Shown here: positions 45,523 through 61,649 of the stretch, one piece after another | Numbering within the stretch: the first letter of the stretch is position 1 | Layout: each line of letters opens with the position of its first letter | Assembly (NCBI GenBank): GCA_028023455.1 | Contig: JAQFVV010012442.1 | Coordinates: 1,462,903-1,526,902 of the forward strand | DNA length: 64,000 bases | DNA from: Epiperipatus broadwayi | Taxonomy: Eukaryota > Onychophora > Udeonychophora > Euonychophora > Peripatidae | Direction of reading: 5' to 3' | Translations under genes and position numbers: made by a program | Notes under the pieces: generated by a model | The model's input: only the letters and a program-made list of their open reading frames with translations | What the model was told of the DNA's origin: nothing | Database searches by the model: none

Positions 45523-46480
45523 AGATGTTTTTATTGAAAGAAAGGAAGATGGTTCTTTATCCCATGGTATATATAAAAAATCAACATTCACTGGGTGATA
45601 TCTGCATTTTCCTTCTCATCACCATCCTGCACAACTATTTTCAGTAGCAAAGACATTATTGGATAGAACAAACAGACTTTCTGATGATAGCCATTTTTAC
45701 CAGAACTTTTTTGCTACTAATAAAATGATTGTTCATCATGGTTTTAATTACAACATTATTAATAGGGCTTATACATATAAAAAAAAGATTTTGATACATC
45801 AAAAATTAAGACAATTTTGCCATATATAAAAGGAGTTACTGATAGAATTGGAAACATTTTAAAAAATAATAATAATCACACAATTTATACTACTTATAAA
45901 AAAATAATGAAATATTTCCACTTCCTAAAGATAAAATTGCTTTGGAATGTCATGGTGTATATGAAATTTCATATAGGGTCGGTCCACATACATATATTGG
46001 TCAGACTAATTGTAGAATAAATATTAGAAAGGAAGAACACATTCTGGCAGTCAGAGAAAAATCCAATTCATCAGCTATTTATTCTGATATAAAATTAACA
46101 AATCCTAATATCAATTTTGAAAAAATATATATATATATTTTAGCAAAAATTAAACAATATGACCAGAGATTGATAAGAGAAGCTATAGAGATTTTTAAAA
46201 GGCCAAGAGCATAAATGAAAGGTGAGAATTAAAGAAGATTAACAACATTTGGAAGAAGCTATTGGAAGAGAAAATAAATTTTAAAACTTCTCAACCTATA
46301 GAAATTAAATATGAGAAAAAGTAAAAAAGGAGAAAAACGATTTTAAATCTCACATGCATTCTTATGATTTGAGAAAAAAGACACTCTGAGGAAGGTACTT
46401 GATATTGTAGTGAAACGTCAGCATTTAGATTTTTCACTACACAGAATATCCCGCAAATAGTAATAATAATATGACATATT
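45523..46480 (+). pseudogene. PLE-C copy 2, 3' half of main unit: RT end and GIY-YIG
   Basis: Continues the PLE-C frame cut at 37576. It starts DVFIERKEDGSLSHGIYKKSTFTG and runs through the post-RT region (45817-46020) to the endonuclease (45942-46214: GVYEISYRVGPHTYIGQTN, where a normally conserved Cys is Gly). It ends with a hammerhead relic and the PLE-C terminus TAATAATAATATGACAT. Frameshifts near 45600, 45790, 46020 and 46215. It is followed by (TA)n at 46490-46525. Confidence 0.9.
46380..46425 (+). ncRNA. hammerhead relic, 3' end of PLE-C copy 2
   Basis: Core CTGAGGA (46386-46392) and GAAA (46412-46415) are intact, with CGTC and AGCAT following. Stem II has a C to G change in its second strand (GTAGT), and the first stem I strand ACACT mispairs with AGCAT at one or more positions. 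Probably weak or inactive. Confidence 0.65.
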
Positions 46481-46487
46481 TTATCTG

Positions 46488-46525
<38 letters not shown>

Positions 46526-46529
<4 letters not shown>

Positions 46530-46559
46530 TATTTCAATAAGTAAATTTTTATTTACTGT

Positions 46560-46595
<36 letters not shown>

Positions 46596-46625
46596 ACAGT
46601 AAATAAAAATTTACTTATTGAAATA
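46526..46625. repeat. perfect 35-bp-arm palindrome around (TA)n
   Basis: CATATTTCAATAAGTAAATT continuing to TTTATTTACTGTTAC (about 46528-46562), then a (TA)n run, then the exact reverse complement starting GTAACAGTAAATAAAAATTT and ending TTGAAATATG (about 46593-46627). The arms show no mismatch, so the inversion is recent or maintained. Confidence 0.9.
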
Positions 46626-46629
46626 TGTT

Positions 46630-49600
46630 TATAATCTGTGCCATTTGTAACAGTAAGAAATTATTTGTAACAGTATTCAAATATAATGTAATAACGAAAA
46701 AGACTGTTAAAAGACTGTTATTTTATAACTGATTATAAAATATATAGATAAGTTATAAAATGATAATTTCTATAATTTAAAAACTAAACATTAAACAGGA
46801 TATTCTCCAGCGGTTCCTCATTTGTAACCGAATAAAATTAAATGTGAAATGAATTTACTATGTTAGCTGATATACAATTTAATAATTAAATAAGAATGAT
46901 GCTAACATCTAAATAAGAACATATACCTATCATGCTTTATTTGGGTGTCTATTTGTAATTAATTAAATATAACATTATAGCCCATTTGCAATTATCCTGA
47001 ACATTAATTCTGTCATGCTAATATTGAAATAAATAAATTATCTCATTTCTCAACACACAAACTAACAAAATGAAAATTAAAACTGTCATCATTAAAGATT
47101 TAAAATATTTTGATATTGGGGAGTCATTTGACCCATAAAAGAAACTATACATTGTCATCAAATAAAATAATATTAGATATAGCAACTTAATAAAATTACT
47201 GTAAAATCTCTGGAGGGCATTACACTCATCTCCAATAATAGGTTCTTTTAACCAAGAATCCTTTTCATTCCTCTTTTCATGTATATATGACCATTCATGG
47301 ACACATGCACACACACTGGTGCTATTTATGACAACCCACAAAAATATTATATAAAGTTAATATTATAAAGTTGGTAAAGGATTAAATCACTCTTTATTCA
47401 GTTTAGCTAAGTACATGTGTTTTCTCACGAGTTCCACTAGATTGTTTTAAATCTAGATAAATTTTATCTGTCCATAGTGTACTGAGTTCAAACTCATTTT
47501 GTACATTTCTACTACACATGGTAGATGACTAATGAACAAAAAAATGACATTCTTATATTTTATCCATGACAATAAAATCATAAGATCCCAATATCACAAA
47601 ATTTATATATCAAAGACTCTTACACATTACTAGCTCAGTTTACATATATTGATGAACAGATGCAAGTATACTCTTATTAATGGCTTCCAAACAAGCATCA
47701 TGTAGACCATTACTTATGTGGATGGATATGAAACTAGTTACTTAACTTAATTAAATATCATAATATAATGATGATGATGGTGATACCAGCCATAGCTTTA
47801 TAATGAATTCACAACAACAAATTTTATTTTTCATAAACTTATAGGTACTTTCTCAAAATCATCCCATGATAAACTGGGATTTAAATATAACAATCACCAT
47901 CATTTATATGTGTTTATAGTTATTTATTCTAAGTACTTTTATAGTTAAAACTAAGATTCAATAATACCAGTGATGATGACTGATCATCATGAATCTTTAC
48001 ATATATTATTCAACTCTCTATAAACCCCAATTTACTAAACATATTAATTATGTTAAATATTGGATTTAATGATTATAATTTATTCAATGATGATGGTGTT
48101 CATAACTCATCTACAGTACTATGTTTAAATGGTGTTTTAATCAATAATATGATATTCATCTTTAATGAGGATGATCAAAACTCATGGGCATGACACAATT
48201 TTAGCTTTCTTTTATTAACCTATAATTATTAAAACTTGGTTAGATGTCCAGCATAATCCTTAAACATTCCTATATGTAAATCAATATCCTGTGTTTGTTT
48301 AACCTAAGTGAGTAATTACTTAATATTTGCAAAACAAACATTTATGAATAATGATGATCAATTAAAATGATAGAATTAAGAGAAGAAAATACAACAATAT
48401 TTTTAATAATAACTCGGAAACCAATTAAGATACAATTATATTTATTAATACTATTCTTCTTTTTTTTTAAAATCAAATTAATAACTGTACAATTGACTTT
48501 ATTAAATAAATATAATTAAATAAAATATTTTATTACAATATGTGTAACTCAATAATTTTACGTATCTGCTTTTTCTTTGTCACTACATATTTTTAAAATA
48601 AGTTAGCTCAAAATGACATTTGAAAAAAAAATACTTCATTAAATGCTTACTTAAGACTTTCCTTACTCATTATATATCATAAAAATAAATTTTATATATA
48701 ATTTGTGTGTTTTATTTCACTTTCATTCATATGTTAAGCCTTGCTCTTCAATTTTCTATATTTAAATTAATTATGCATAACCTATTCTTTTGACGTGTTT
48801 GTTTAAGCAGTTATACATGCACACATTCTGTGATATGTCAACATATACATTTAAAATGTATACCTCTATATGATGGATTCATACATAAATCGTATATAAA
48901 AATATTATTGCAACCTTGAGCCAAAATAAATATCAATCAAAAAAAACAAAAACATTATCAAGCATATATATATTGAGAGGTTGAACAATAATAACAAAAA
49001 AAAATCTTAATATTACAATATATAATAATAATAAAAAAATCAAAATAATGAAAAAAAACTATGTTTAATGAATTTAAACTGTATGTGTATTGCCATGTAT
49101 TATGAAGAACATAATCAATGAACAAACTCTTAATGTTTTCTGTATCAAAAGAAAAAAAATGCGTTGACTTTATAAATTAAAGTTTAATTTTAATAAGTAA
49201 GAATAAAAAATTTGTTAATGAAAGTTCAAAGTTATCCGATTATTTTCACTTCTTATGAATGTCTCAGGTTTGAATTTTCAGACCACTTGCCTCATGTATT
49301 GCTTCACAGGTTGATTTGCTTGTTTTCACCATTTAAAAAGAAAAGTTCTTTCAGATACTTTTAAGATAACTATGAATTGTTTGACTTGCTTGTTTCTACC
49401 ATTTTAAAAAGAATTTATTATTGATACTTTTAGATAAATATGAATTTGTTGACTTGCTTGTTTCTACCATTAAAAAAATCAATTTAGACACTTTAGATAA
49501 ATGTGAGGAAAGCTCTAAAAATTGATTTACAGCTTAATCAAACTTGGCTATATATATGACTTTCATACATCTTTTTCTTTTCATTCTTATTTTTTCAAAG

Positions 49601-50845
49601 ATGATGATCAGATGACATCTGTGGCTGGTTTTAAATTTAGCCATTCTTTGGTTATTAAGAACTTTTGAATAAGTCCATAAATAAATTAGTGAGCTTACCC
49701 ATAGATGTCGAATTTCAAGGAGCAGAAACAGTGGATTTTAACACAGCATCCTGATTATTTCCTTCATAACCAAAATATTTATTAATACCATTTTTTATAG
49801 AATTTCAATAACTTCCTCAAAGAAATTCAAGTTTGTTCCATTTCTTTATATTAATCTTGCTGTGAGCTGCTTTATATATATGCACATCTTCTTCTATGTT
49901 TATTTTAAAACAAGAGTCATTTTTCTTCTTTAAATTTTAAAAAAAGAAATAAAATAAAAATCAAACAACTCCTTCTGAGTTTTAAAAAAACTTTAACTTT
50001 AGCTGCTCATTTCTTTTAGTTTAAAAGAATTGCATATTCACAAAATTATTAACTGATTACCATTCTTAAAAATGGTTAAGTGATTGCCTTCAAAACTGCA
50101 TTTTATTCAGTGATTCTCCTTTTTAAAATTATTAAACTGAATCTCTCTCAAAAACTGCACATTAATGAATACATCTCCCTTTTTCTTTAATAACAATAAA
50201 AAACTGACCTTAGTAATATTAATGACTGATTTTTTTAAAGCTATGTATTGCCAAGTCACTCACTTCAAACCAAAAACTGAACTGACCCTTAAATATTATT
50301 TCACTCATTTTTGTATTTTGAATTTCTGATCAAAGTATCTAAAAATCTATCCAAAATAATTGTGATTTGAGATAGCAATAAATCTCACCTAGACGATTTT
50401 AAGTCATTAACAAAAAAAAAAATTAAAAATTATTTATTCCATCAAAACACCTCTTTTTCTGAGACAATCTAAGATAATCTAAGATGTAGATTACATAAAA
50501 AACAGTTTGTAATCTACAGTCCTTAGAAATATGTGTAAAAGTGTTTTGTGTTTACACAGGCATTCTCACACATGTACATTTTTAACCTATTAATCATTTT
50601 CACATCTTTCTTAACAGTTTTTTTTTCTCTTTTTTTATTTTACAGAAATAAAACTAAATAACTGAATATATTAATTATTTAATAATAAGAAAGCATAATA
50701 CATTAAAATATCATATCTTATAACTCTACATTCATTACTGCAAATTAATTATCCATAAACTATATAATAATACTCGCACACATAAATCCATATATAAAAA
50801 GAAAAAAAAAATTTTTAATTAAAGGATATATATGTGTGGGAATTG
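46630..50845. other. AT-rich region with no recognisable gene
   Basis: No family motif found. It contains GATGATG-type short repeats near 47765-47790 and a three-unit tandem repeat at 49311-49505. Open frames such as 47018-47341 (-) have no supporting motif. Confidence 0.6.
49311..49505. repeat. 70-bp tandem repeat, three units
   Basis: Units start TTGATTTGCTTG at 49311, TTGACTTGCTTG at 49381 and TTGACTTGCTTG at 49449, each followed by TTTCTACCATT-like and ATACTTTTAGATAA-like words. Spacing is 70 then 68. Confidence 0.85.
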
Positions 50846-50847
50846 AG

Positions 50848-50849
<2 letters not shown>

Positions 50850-50923
<74 letters not shown>

Positions 50924-50930
50924 TTATATA
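50850..50930. repeat. (TA)n microsatellite at the 3' end of PLE-A copy 2
   Basis: TA run of about 70 bases followed by TTATATTTATATATATATTAA. The sequence before it on the minus strand (ACAGACATTGATTAATAATTA) corresponds to the end of PLE-A copy 1 (ACAGACATTTAATGGTTA), so both copies end at (TA)n. Confidence 0.9.
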
Positions 50931-51145
50931 TATATTAATTATTAATCAATGTCTGTATTCCAATTATAATAAAATATATATAATTATTCAAACAATACAA
51001 TAATTAATACAGTAACAATATTTTAAACAAATATATACCAATTTAATAGAAGTACTTTTAACTATCTATGTAGTCGTTGTCAACTAGACTCAAATTGTAT
51101 TAGAAAAAACCGTTACAAATGTAAACAAAAGTAATACGTCATACA

Positions 51146-52894
51146 TCAATTTTCCCACAATTCATTAATTTTTATATTGGCTGCCTGTCTATTTATCAAC
51201 TGTTGCTTTTCACTTTTTATTAACATAGCTTCTTTAATTTTGTGTTTATTATTATTTCTTTCAATACACAGAATTTTAACTTTATTAAAATCAAAATCAA
51301 AACCATAATTACATGTTACATTATGATCAAAAAATACTGATGGTGATACATCATCATTTCTAACATTCTCTTGTCTTGATTTTTGCACTTGTTTATATAA
51401 TAACAAATGCTCCTTTGATCTTTTCTCCAATGTACATCGAGATTCCCCAATATATGCCTTTCCACAAACACATAGCCATTTATATATTGCACAACTTTGA
51501 TTTAAAATACTACACCTATTTTTTGAATTATTTATTAATCTATTTAAATTAGGAGTAGTATAAAATGCAACTCGACATATATTTTTATATATCTGTTTTA
51601 TAAATTTAACCTGTTCATTACAAATAAATGGTATTGATATCCAAGTATATTTTATTTTATCAATATCTATAGCATCTAAAATATTTCTATTATTATTAAA
51701 CTTAGTAACAATATTATAAATTAATTTATGATCATATCCAACATTTAACAAATCCATAATAAATACATTTATGTTACTTATTTTATCAGAACTATATTTA
51801 CATAATTTATTATTCCTAAATAAAAATGATTTTAAACCGGATAATTTATGTGCTATTGGCACATTTGAATACCAAGGAATATGTCCTCTTTTTTCAATAT
51901 CTTTTATTACCATACAATAATCTAATTTATTTTTATTACGTGTAATTTTAATATCTAAATACTGAATTGACTTTTTTTCTTCAAAAGATTTACTCCATTT
52001 TAAACCTTCTAAACTATTTAATTCATTGAATAATACATTTATAATATCTAAACTTCCACAAACGAAAACATCATCAACATACCTGTAATAAATTTTAATA
52101 CCTTGGCAATATATATTAGTATTAAGAATTATATCTTCATATCTTGATACCACAAAACTACATATTTGTGAAACTACAGGAAGTCCCATAGGCCATCCGT
52201 AATCCATTTTATAATAATTTTCATTAAATATAGCATATATATTTTTATCAATAAAATATAATACATCATTTACAAATATTACTTTTTTAACATCAACTTT
52301 TTTTAACATTAAAGCATCTAATATAATTTTTATAGATTTTAATCTATCTATTGAACCGTACATCTCACATATATCAAATGTACAAATACTATCATTATTA
52401 TTAATATTAATATTTTGAATTTTCTTTACAAAATCAAACGATGAATTAATAGTATATTTTCCAAATCCAAGAACATCTTTTAATAATGTTTCTATAAATC
52501 TACAAGTTTCATAGTAAAATGATCCGCCAAAGTCAATCATTAATCTTAAAGGTTTATCTTGTTTATGTAGTTTAATATTCGAAAAAATTCTAGGACAAAT
52601 TGCAGCAGATGGATAAAGACGATAATACGTATGAGCATCTATATATTTATTCTTTTTAGCTTTTTTTAAAATATCATCAATAAACTTTACATGTAAATTT
52701 TCAATGTTTATTTTTCCAACTTGTTTAAATTTAAGCTTTTCCATTTGAATTAAAACTTTATCGTAGTAATCAAGTTTTGACATAAGACATAACCTTAACC
52801 CCTTATCTTCTTTTAAACAAACAAGATCGTTATCATGAATAAAGTTTTTAAATCTAAATATATATATATATATTGTAATCTTTTCAATCTTCAC
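51146..52894 (-). CDS. PLE-A reverse transcriptase + GIY-YIG endonuclease (open, N-terminally truncated)
   Basis: 582-codon uninterrupted frame, the best-preserved gene in the window. Domains: CLKEDKGLRLCLMSK (about residue 27, PLE pre-RT motif); RIFSNIKLHKQDKPLRLMID (about 107-126); CTFDICEMYGSID (about 172, first catalytic Asp); DYGWPMGLPVVSQICSF; YRYVDDVFVCG (about 276, catalytic DD); a post-RT linker with HKLSGLKSFLFRN; then GIY-YIG from AIYKWLCVCGKAYIGESR (about residue 475), followed by the conserved R and EH of the domain; and a C-terminal FFDHNVTCNYGF block. Full PLE proteins carry an extra N-terminal region; here the frame opens in a (TA)-rich stretch (first residues KIEKITIYIYIF), so the true start is lost. 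It would act in the nucleus, copying element RNA at a nick. Retained openness suggests recent insertion. Confidence 0.9.
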   Translation of the reverse strand: MKIEKITIYIYIFRFKNFIHDNDLVCLKEDKGLRLCLMSKLDYYDKVLIQMEKLKFKQVGKINIENLHVKFIDDILKKAKKNKYIDAHTYYRLYPSAAICPRIFSNIKLHKQDKPLRLMIDFGGSFYYETCRFIETLLKDVLGFGKYTINSSFDFVKKIQNININNNDSICTFDICEMYGSIDRLKSIKIILDALMLKKVDVKKVIFVNDVLYFIDKNIYAIFNENYYKMDYGWPMGLPVVSQICSFVVSRYEDIILNTNIYCQGIKIYYRYVDDVFVCGSLDIINVLFNELNSLEGLKWSKSFEEKKSIQYLDIKITRNKNKLDYCMVIKDIEKRGHIPWYSNVPIAHKLSGLKSFLFRNNKLCKYSSDKISNINVFIMDLLNVGYDHKLIYNIVTKFNNNRNILDAIDIDKIKYTWISIPFICNEQVKFIKQIYKNICRVAFYTTPNLNRLINNSKNRCSILNQSCAIYKWLCVCGKAYIGESRCTLEKRSKEHLLLYKQVQKSRQENVRNDDVSPSVFFDHNVTCNYGFDFDFNKVKILCIERNNNKHKIKEAMLIKSEKQQLINRQAANIKINELWEN

Positions 52895-53439
52895 CTATAA
52901 CACATCTAGAATGCAAATGGGATGAAAGAAACATTTATAAACAATAAGTATATAATGTTTATTTATTTATACTATAAGCACTTACTTAAGTTATCAAAAG
53001 AAAGCAATTCCTGGATTAAATCAAGAATCACAATATGTTCAATTCTCCCACCATCCAAGTACATGCTACACCAATCAGGCCACTCATCTAATATACATAA
53101 GCTACAGGCATTTGATTTAGATTGCACAGTTATACCAATGTTTATTTAAATGAGGAAATAATTTCAGGACTCTATTATATGAATAATAAGTCAATCCTTT
53201 TATAAGATGATTATTAAGTAATGGGGACTATTGTGAAACTGACAATTATTACAGTGAAATAAAGGATATAAAATGATAGAGATTCGGTGCATTTTTACCT
53301 CACATCATTTATTTTAAACAAGATAAAATATATATCTTGGCATTATACAATATTTAGATCACTTAATTCAGTATTATCTAGATAGATTGCAGATACTATT
53401 AAATTGATAAGTATTACAATTAGATTATGTTGAACATAT

Positions 53440-56998
<3,559 letters not shown>

Positions 56999-57041
<43 letters not shown>

Positions 57042-57122
57042 ATATATATGTGAGATATCTATAGATATAATCTTCCGATCTTTAAAAACTATATATATAT
57101 ATATATATATATAGTTTTTAAT
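56999..57122. repeat. (TA)n tracts with short inverted flank
   Basis: A TA run ends the Y-like LTR. A second run at about 57091-57112 is flanked by TTAAAAACT and AGTTTTTAA, a nine-base inverted pair, the same design as at 9.5 and 46.5 kb. Confidence 0.8.
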
Positions 57123-57581
57123 GTCAATATTAAACTACAAATTGGATAAATAATTTATTGACAATAAGCATAAATTGAAATTTATGTTCTTCTTAAGAAT
57201 TATATAAAATTATTGTAAAAACAAATCAATAGGCAAATAAATAAATAAATTAGTGATAGCTTGTGAAATTAATAATTTAAATCATAGATGTATTTTTTTT
57301 AAAATTGGGCAAGCAAATAGGATGATGCAAAGGATTATATTAAAAGCTCTTTCCCACAGTGCTATAAGGATTTATCCACCTTGCTTATTTTGAAATACAT
57401 ATTTTATTATAAATATCAACCACTTGGACTTCTTATCAATATAAGACTTAACTCCTAGCCTGCAAACTTCAACATTTATTCCGTGACTCCATTAACTTAG
57501 AATTTACTTCACTTAACACAATATATATATATATATATGATCCCTTATTCATTTAAATAAAGGTATAATAAAAGACTAATG

Positions 57582-57632
57582 ACTCCCAAGATGCATTTCC
57601 TTCTGAACCAGCACTCATCAGTTGACCCAGGT
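57582..57632 (-). ncRNA. decayed hammerhead ribozyme relic
   Basis: The minus strand reads CAA, then CTGATGA (57620-57614), then GTGCTGGTTCAG followed by AAG where AGCAC would close stem II, then GAAA (57600-57597), and CTTGGG where the stem I partner TTGG is expected. The core is intact but stem II is broken. It is homologous by eye to 21986-22034. Confidence 0.5.
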
Positions 57633-57639
57633 CACTATC

Positions 57640-60600
57640 TCTCATACATATGTTTATTATATAAAAAGTATTTATCTATAGTAAATTGTTACATTTTCAT
57701 TTACCACTCTCAAGCTTTTTTCCACTTACATTTCCAATGCTATTCATTTCATATAAATACAATAATGACTATTACTAGTCATTATTGAAACTAGAGATTA
57801 TCTGTTTCAGCACAAAATGTATCGTGGAGGTCATTTGTCTTTTATTATATCTTAATTTAAGTGAATTTAAATAGAATGGGAAAGTAGGGAGGTGTTTATT
57901 TTATCTATAAGATATTACCCATGGGAAAGAGAGAACTTAATAACTCTATGTGTGTAAAATAAATAAAAAATCAGATATGTTAATCTTTAACCGAGGTTTA
58001 AAGTTTATATTTGTGCTAGAGATAATCTCTAGTGTTGATAATGATTATTAATGGTCATTATTGTATTTATCTGAAAGGGATGGTGTCAGAGTTGTGATTA
58101 AAGGGAGTTGGACAATGGTAAATAAAAATGTAACAATAAAAAAAAAACATACACATATTTGATGAATTCTACACAGAGACAAATTAACTTTTGACACTTA
58201 CTTAATTTAATCAATTCCAACAAAAAAATATGTGGTCTATGTTGCAGGAAAAAAATGCCAATATAAATATATATTTTTGTAAAAGTAAAAAGGAAAAAAA
58301 TCTGAAATATACACTTATGCATGTGATTCTTGCATACAAAATGCCTATTGTCAGTAGCACCCCCCATAGCCTTCATTATTCTCCAAAAGAGTTGTGAAAC
58401 AAGTGATTGCTCAGTACATGCTCTAAAAGGAAATTTATCAGGCAATCTCTAATTTTTGGATAAACAACAATGTAATTGTCTTCATTCAATTACAATTAAA
58501 TAATAACAAACTTATAATTCAAAGATTCAAAAATGCAGAAGTAGTTGGAAAAAAAATACAAAAGTAAATAACACAGTTGAAATTAAAAATGCTAAAACAA
58601 ATTAGCACTAATAAAAAGTTGTGAGTTTAAAATGTACAAGCAAAAAACTTTTGAATCAGAAAAAAAAATACCAAAATCTCCAAAAATGCACATATATAAT
58701 AGGTTTGGTTGATCTGTTTTGTGCACATTCAAAAACACATTTTTCAATGAGGGAAAATCTCAAATCACAGAGGATTATTTAACATTCATAACATTATACT
58801 TTTATCACATATGTAAAAAGTCATCCTATTTTTTTTAGGTTGCAGGAATAATACCCAAGAACCATTAATTCAAATATTCACCCAAATTCACATCATATCA
58901 AAAAATGCAGACAATTCATGATATAAATGTACACAATCATGTTATGTTACTTTCAATAGTAATTTTTTTGTATATTTTTATCAAATATATATATATATAT
59001 GAATAAAATAATAATTAAAAAATATGCAACTTTGATATTTATATTGCAATAGTCTATAATCAGCTAAGTTTTTGTATTGTCAAAATTCTTACTTTTAGCA
59101 TTTGCATATTTTTTACTATTATTAAAATGGAGACAAAAAATATAGAAAAATCTAAATAGAAGTCATTATATTTCCAAAATATAATTATTTTTGTCTCATA
59201 TGAATTAATTCAAATACTACATCCACCCAAACACTCACATTATAGAAAAAATATGCACAACTTTTTTTTTATGTTAGTTTCAATAGTCTTTTTAGACATA
59301 TATATATATATGTGTGTGTGTGTGAGAGAGAGTATAAACAATAATTAAAAATATATAATAAAATAATAATTAAAAAACATATAATAAAATAATAATTAAA
59401 AATATATAAAAAAATAAAAATACTTACCTTTAAGCCCCCATAATGTTTTCTTCAAAATACAATGGAAAAAGTTCATGCTGAACTCTTCTCCAGTAACTAT
59501 CAAAAAAAAAAAAAAAATGAGAGAAAGACAAAAAAATTCAATCTACTTGATCACAAATATTATCATAAAATTTTAATTCTTTATCGTAATAAAATAAAAT
59601 TTATCCTTCTGGAAAGTAGACATAAAGCTCAAAACGAAACTGTAAAAAACTCATGTGTAGCCTGCATAGATTTCCGTTAATCTTAACCTCAACCCGGATA
59701 TTTATAATTTGAAAATCATTGCACGCATTGTGCAGGCATAAAACAGTACATTCATATGAGATATGACTTAGGCTATTCTTTAATTCATAATGTTTGTTTT
59801 GTTTTATTTGTTTTTACATATATGAAATATTATTTTAAAATTGATATTTTAAAAGTTTAATGATTGCCAAATATTAGTGACAAATTAAAATAGCTATATG
59901 TTTAAATATTTTCTGGTTAACTCAATAAAGTAACTATAAAACTATTATGAAAAAAGTAAAACTCGCTTTTCATTACTATGAATAGTAGTTTATAAAGTCA
60001 CCAAAGGTATAATAATATTTTATAATTTGCTTTCCTTTATTTAAAGTAAAAAAAGAACGATATAATATAATAATTGTAATGATACCAACGTTAATTCAAA
60101 TATTTGCACATTTTGAAATATAGTAATATCAAGATATAGTTATTGTTTATCACAAAAGTTAAGTAAATTCATTTTGGATAAAGATATGTATTAACAAACT
60201 GATATCTTGCTCATTGTATTTCGGAAAATTTGTAACTAAATTATTTTGTTGGAATTGTAAATTGTCACTTTAATTGGAATTACTTATATTTGTGTTGTGA
60301 AATTAAACCTAAATGTTTAATTGTAAATTTTAAATATTATTTTTGTAAATAAATTGATGTTTTTAGAATTTAAAATTGTGTAGTTTGACATTCACAACCA
60401 CTGATTAAATTAAGTATTTACTTTATTGCAAATTTATAATATATCATTGTATATATGTGAATTATACTTATGCAAATAGTTATATTTATCAAGAAGTATG
60501 TGATTATTGATTCATAAATTATCATAGATTTAGAAAATTATTGAATAAATCCAAATTTATTTAATCATATACAGGGATCATCATCTTTAATGATCACATA

Positions 60601-61563
60601 TGTTTATTTCATAGTGTTGATTGTTTCAATTTAATAACCATCATTACTATTGTCATTACAATTATTTTGCATTCAAATACAAAACTTATTGATATTTCAA
60701 GAGATGGAAGCAGAGCTATATTTGGATATCCATATGTCAATTATTTATTAAAGAAAACAAACTTTATTTAAATATTTGCACTCTAAGATTTGTTATATTA
60801 TATTTATTATATTAAATATAAGTCTTATCATCATGACAGATGATATCTGAGTAGTTTAATTATTCAAATTATATTTTATTAGATTTCTTAAATTTTAAAT
60901 GGAGATTTTTTTAAAAATCATTACTGAAACCCTATAAGATCTAAAGTAACTATTTTTAGAGTTTAGTTATTATATTACAGAGCGAAATTGTAATAGTTTG
61001 TCTAATAATATTATTATTTGCATTTTTCTAAATTTTGTTTGAATTATTGGAATTCCATAAAATTGCCCTGTGTTATCCAATATCCTATACCTTGTTCCGT
61101 CTGTAATATGATATCTCTGAGATAAAAATTAAAATATGATAACGACTTGGATGAAGGTTTACTTTAAATTAAAATATAGTTATTCTCATAATAAATTTTG
61201 CTATTACTATTAATAAATGTTTAGTTGGAATATTATTTTAGCCTTATATAAATAGGATTATTATAATTAATCATAGAGATATGATTATAATTCTTAAATG
61301 GTTGGAATTCAATAGTATTTCTATTCGGTCAAGTATGCACCTTTGATACCTATTTGACTTTAAAACTGTCTGTGCCCCGTGGTATGAGAACATAATCTCA
61401 TGATTAAACTTATTACTATTATTATTGTTATTATTATTATTCTGAGCTACATAATTATTTATTCATTCATCATTAATAATTTGTTAAAGAGATTTGAGAT
61501 TGTTTGCTATCATTTGATTATTGCTTTCACAACTTTTTTGGTGTGCCCCAATGCCCCAGTAGG

Positions 61564-61649
<86 letters not shown>

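Noticed and set aside
58098-58445. 115-codon minus-strand frame
   Set aside because: No domain, no homologous copy in the window, random-like composition in AT-rich DNA.
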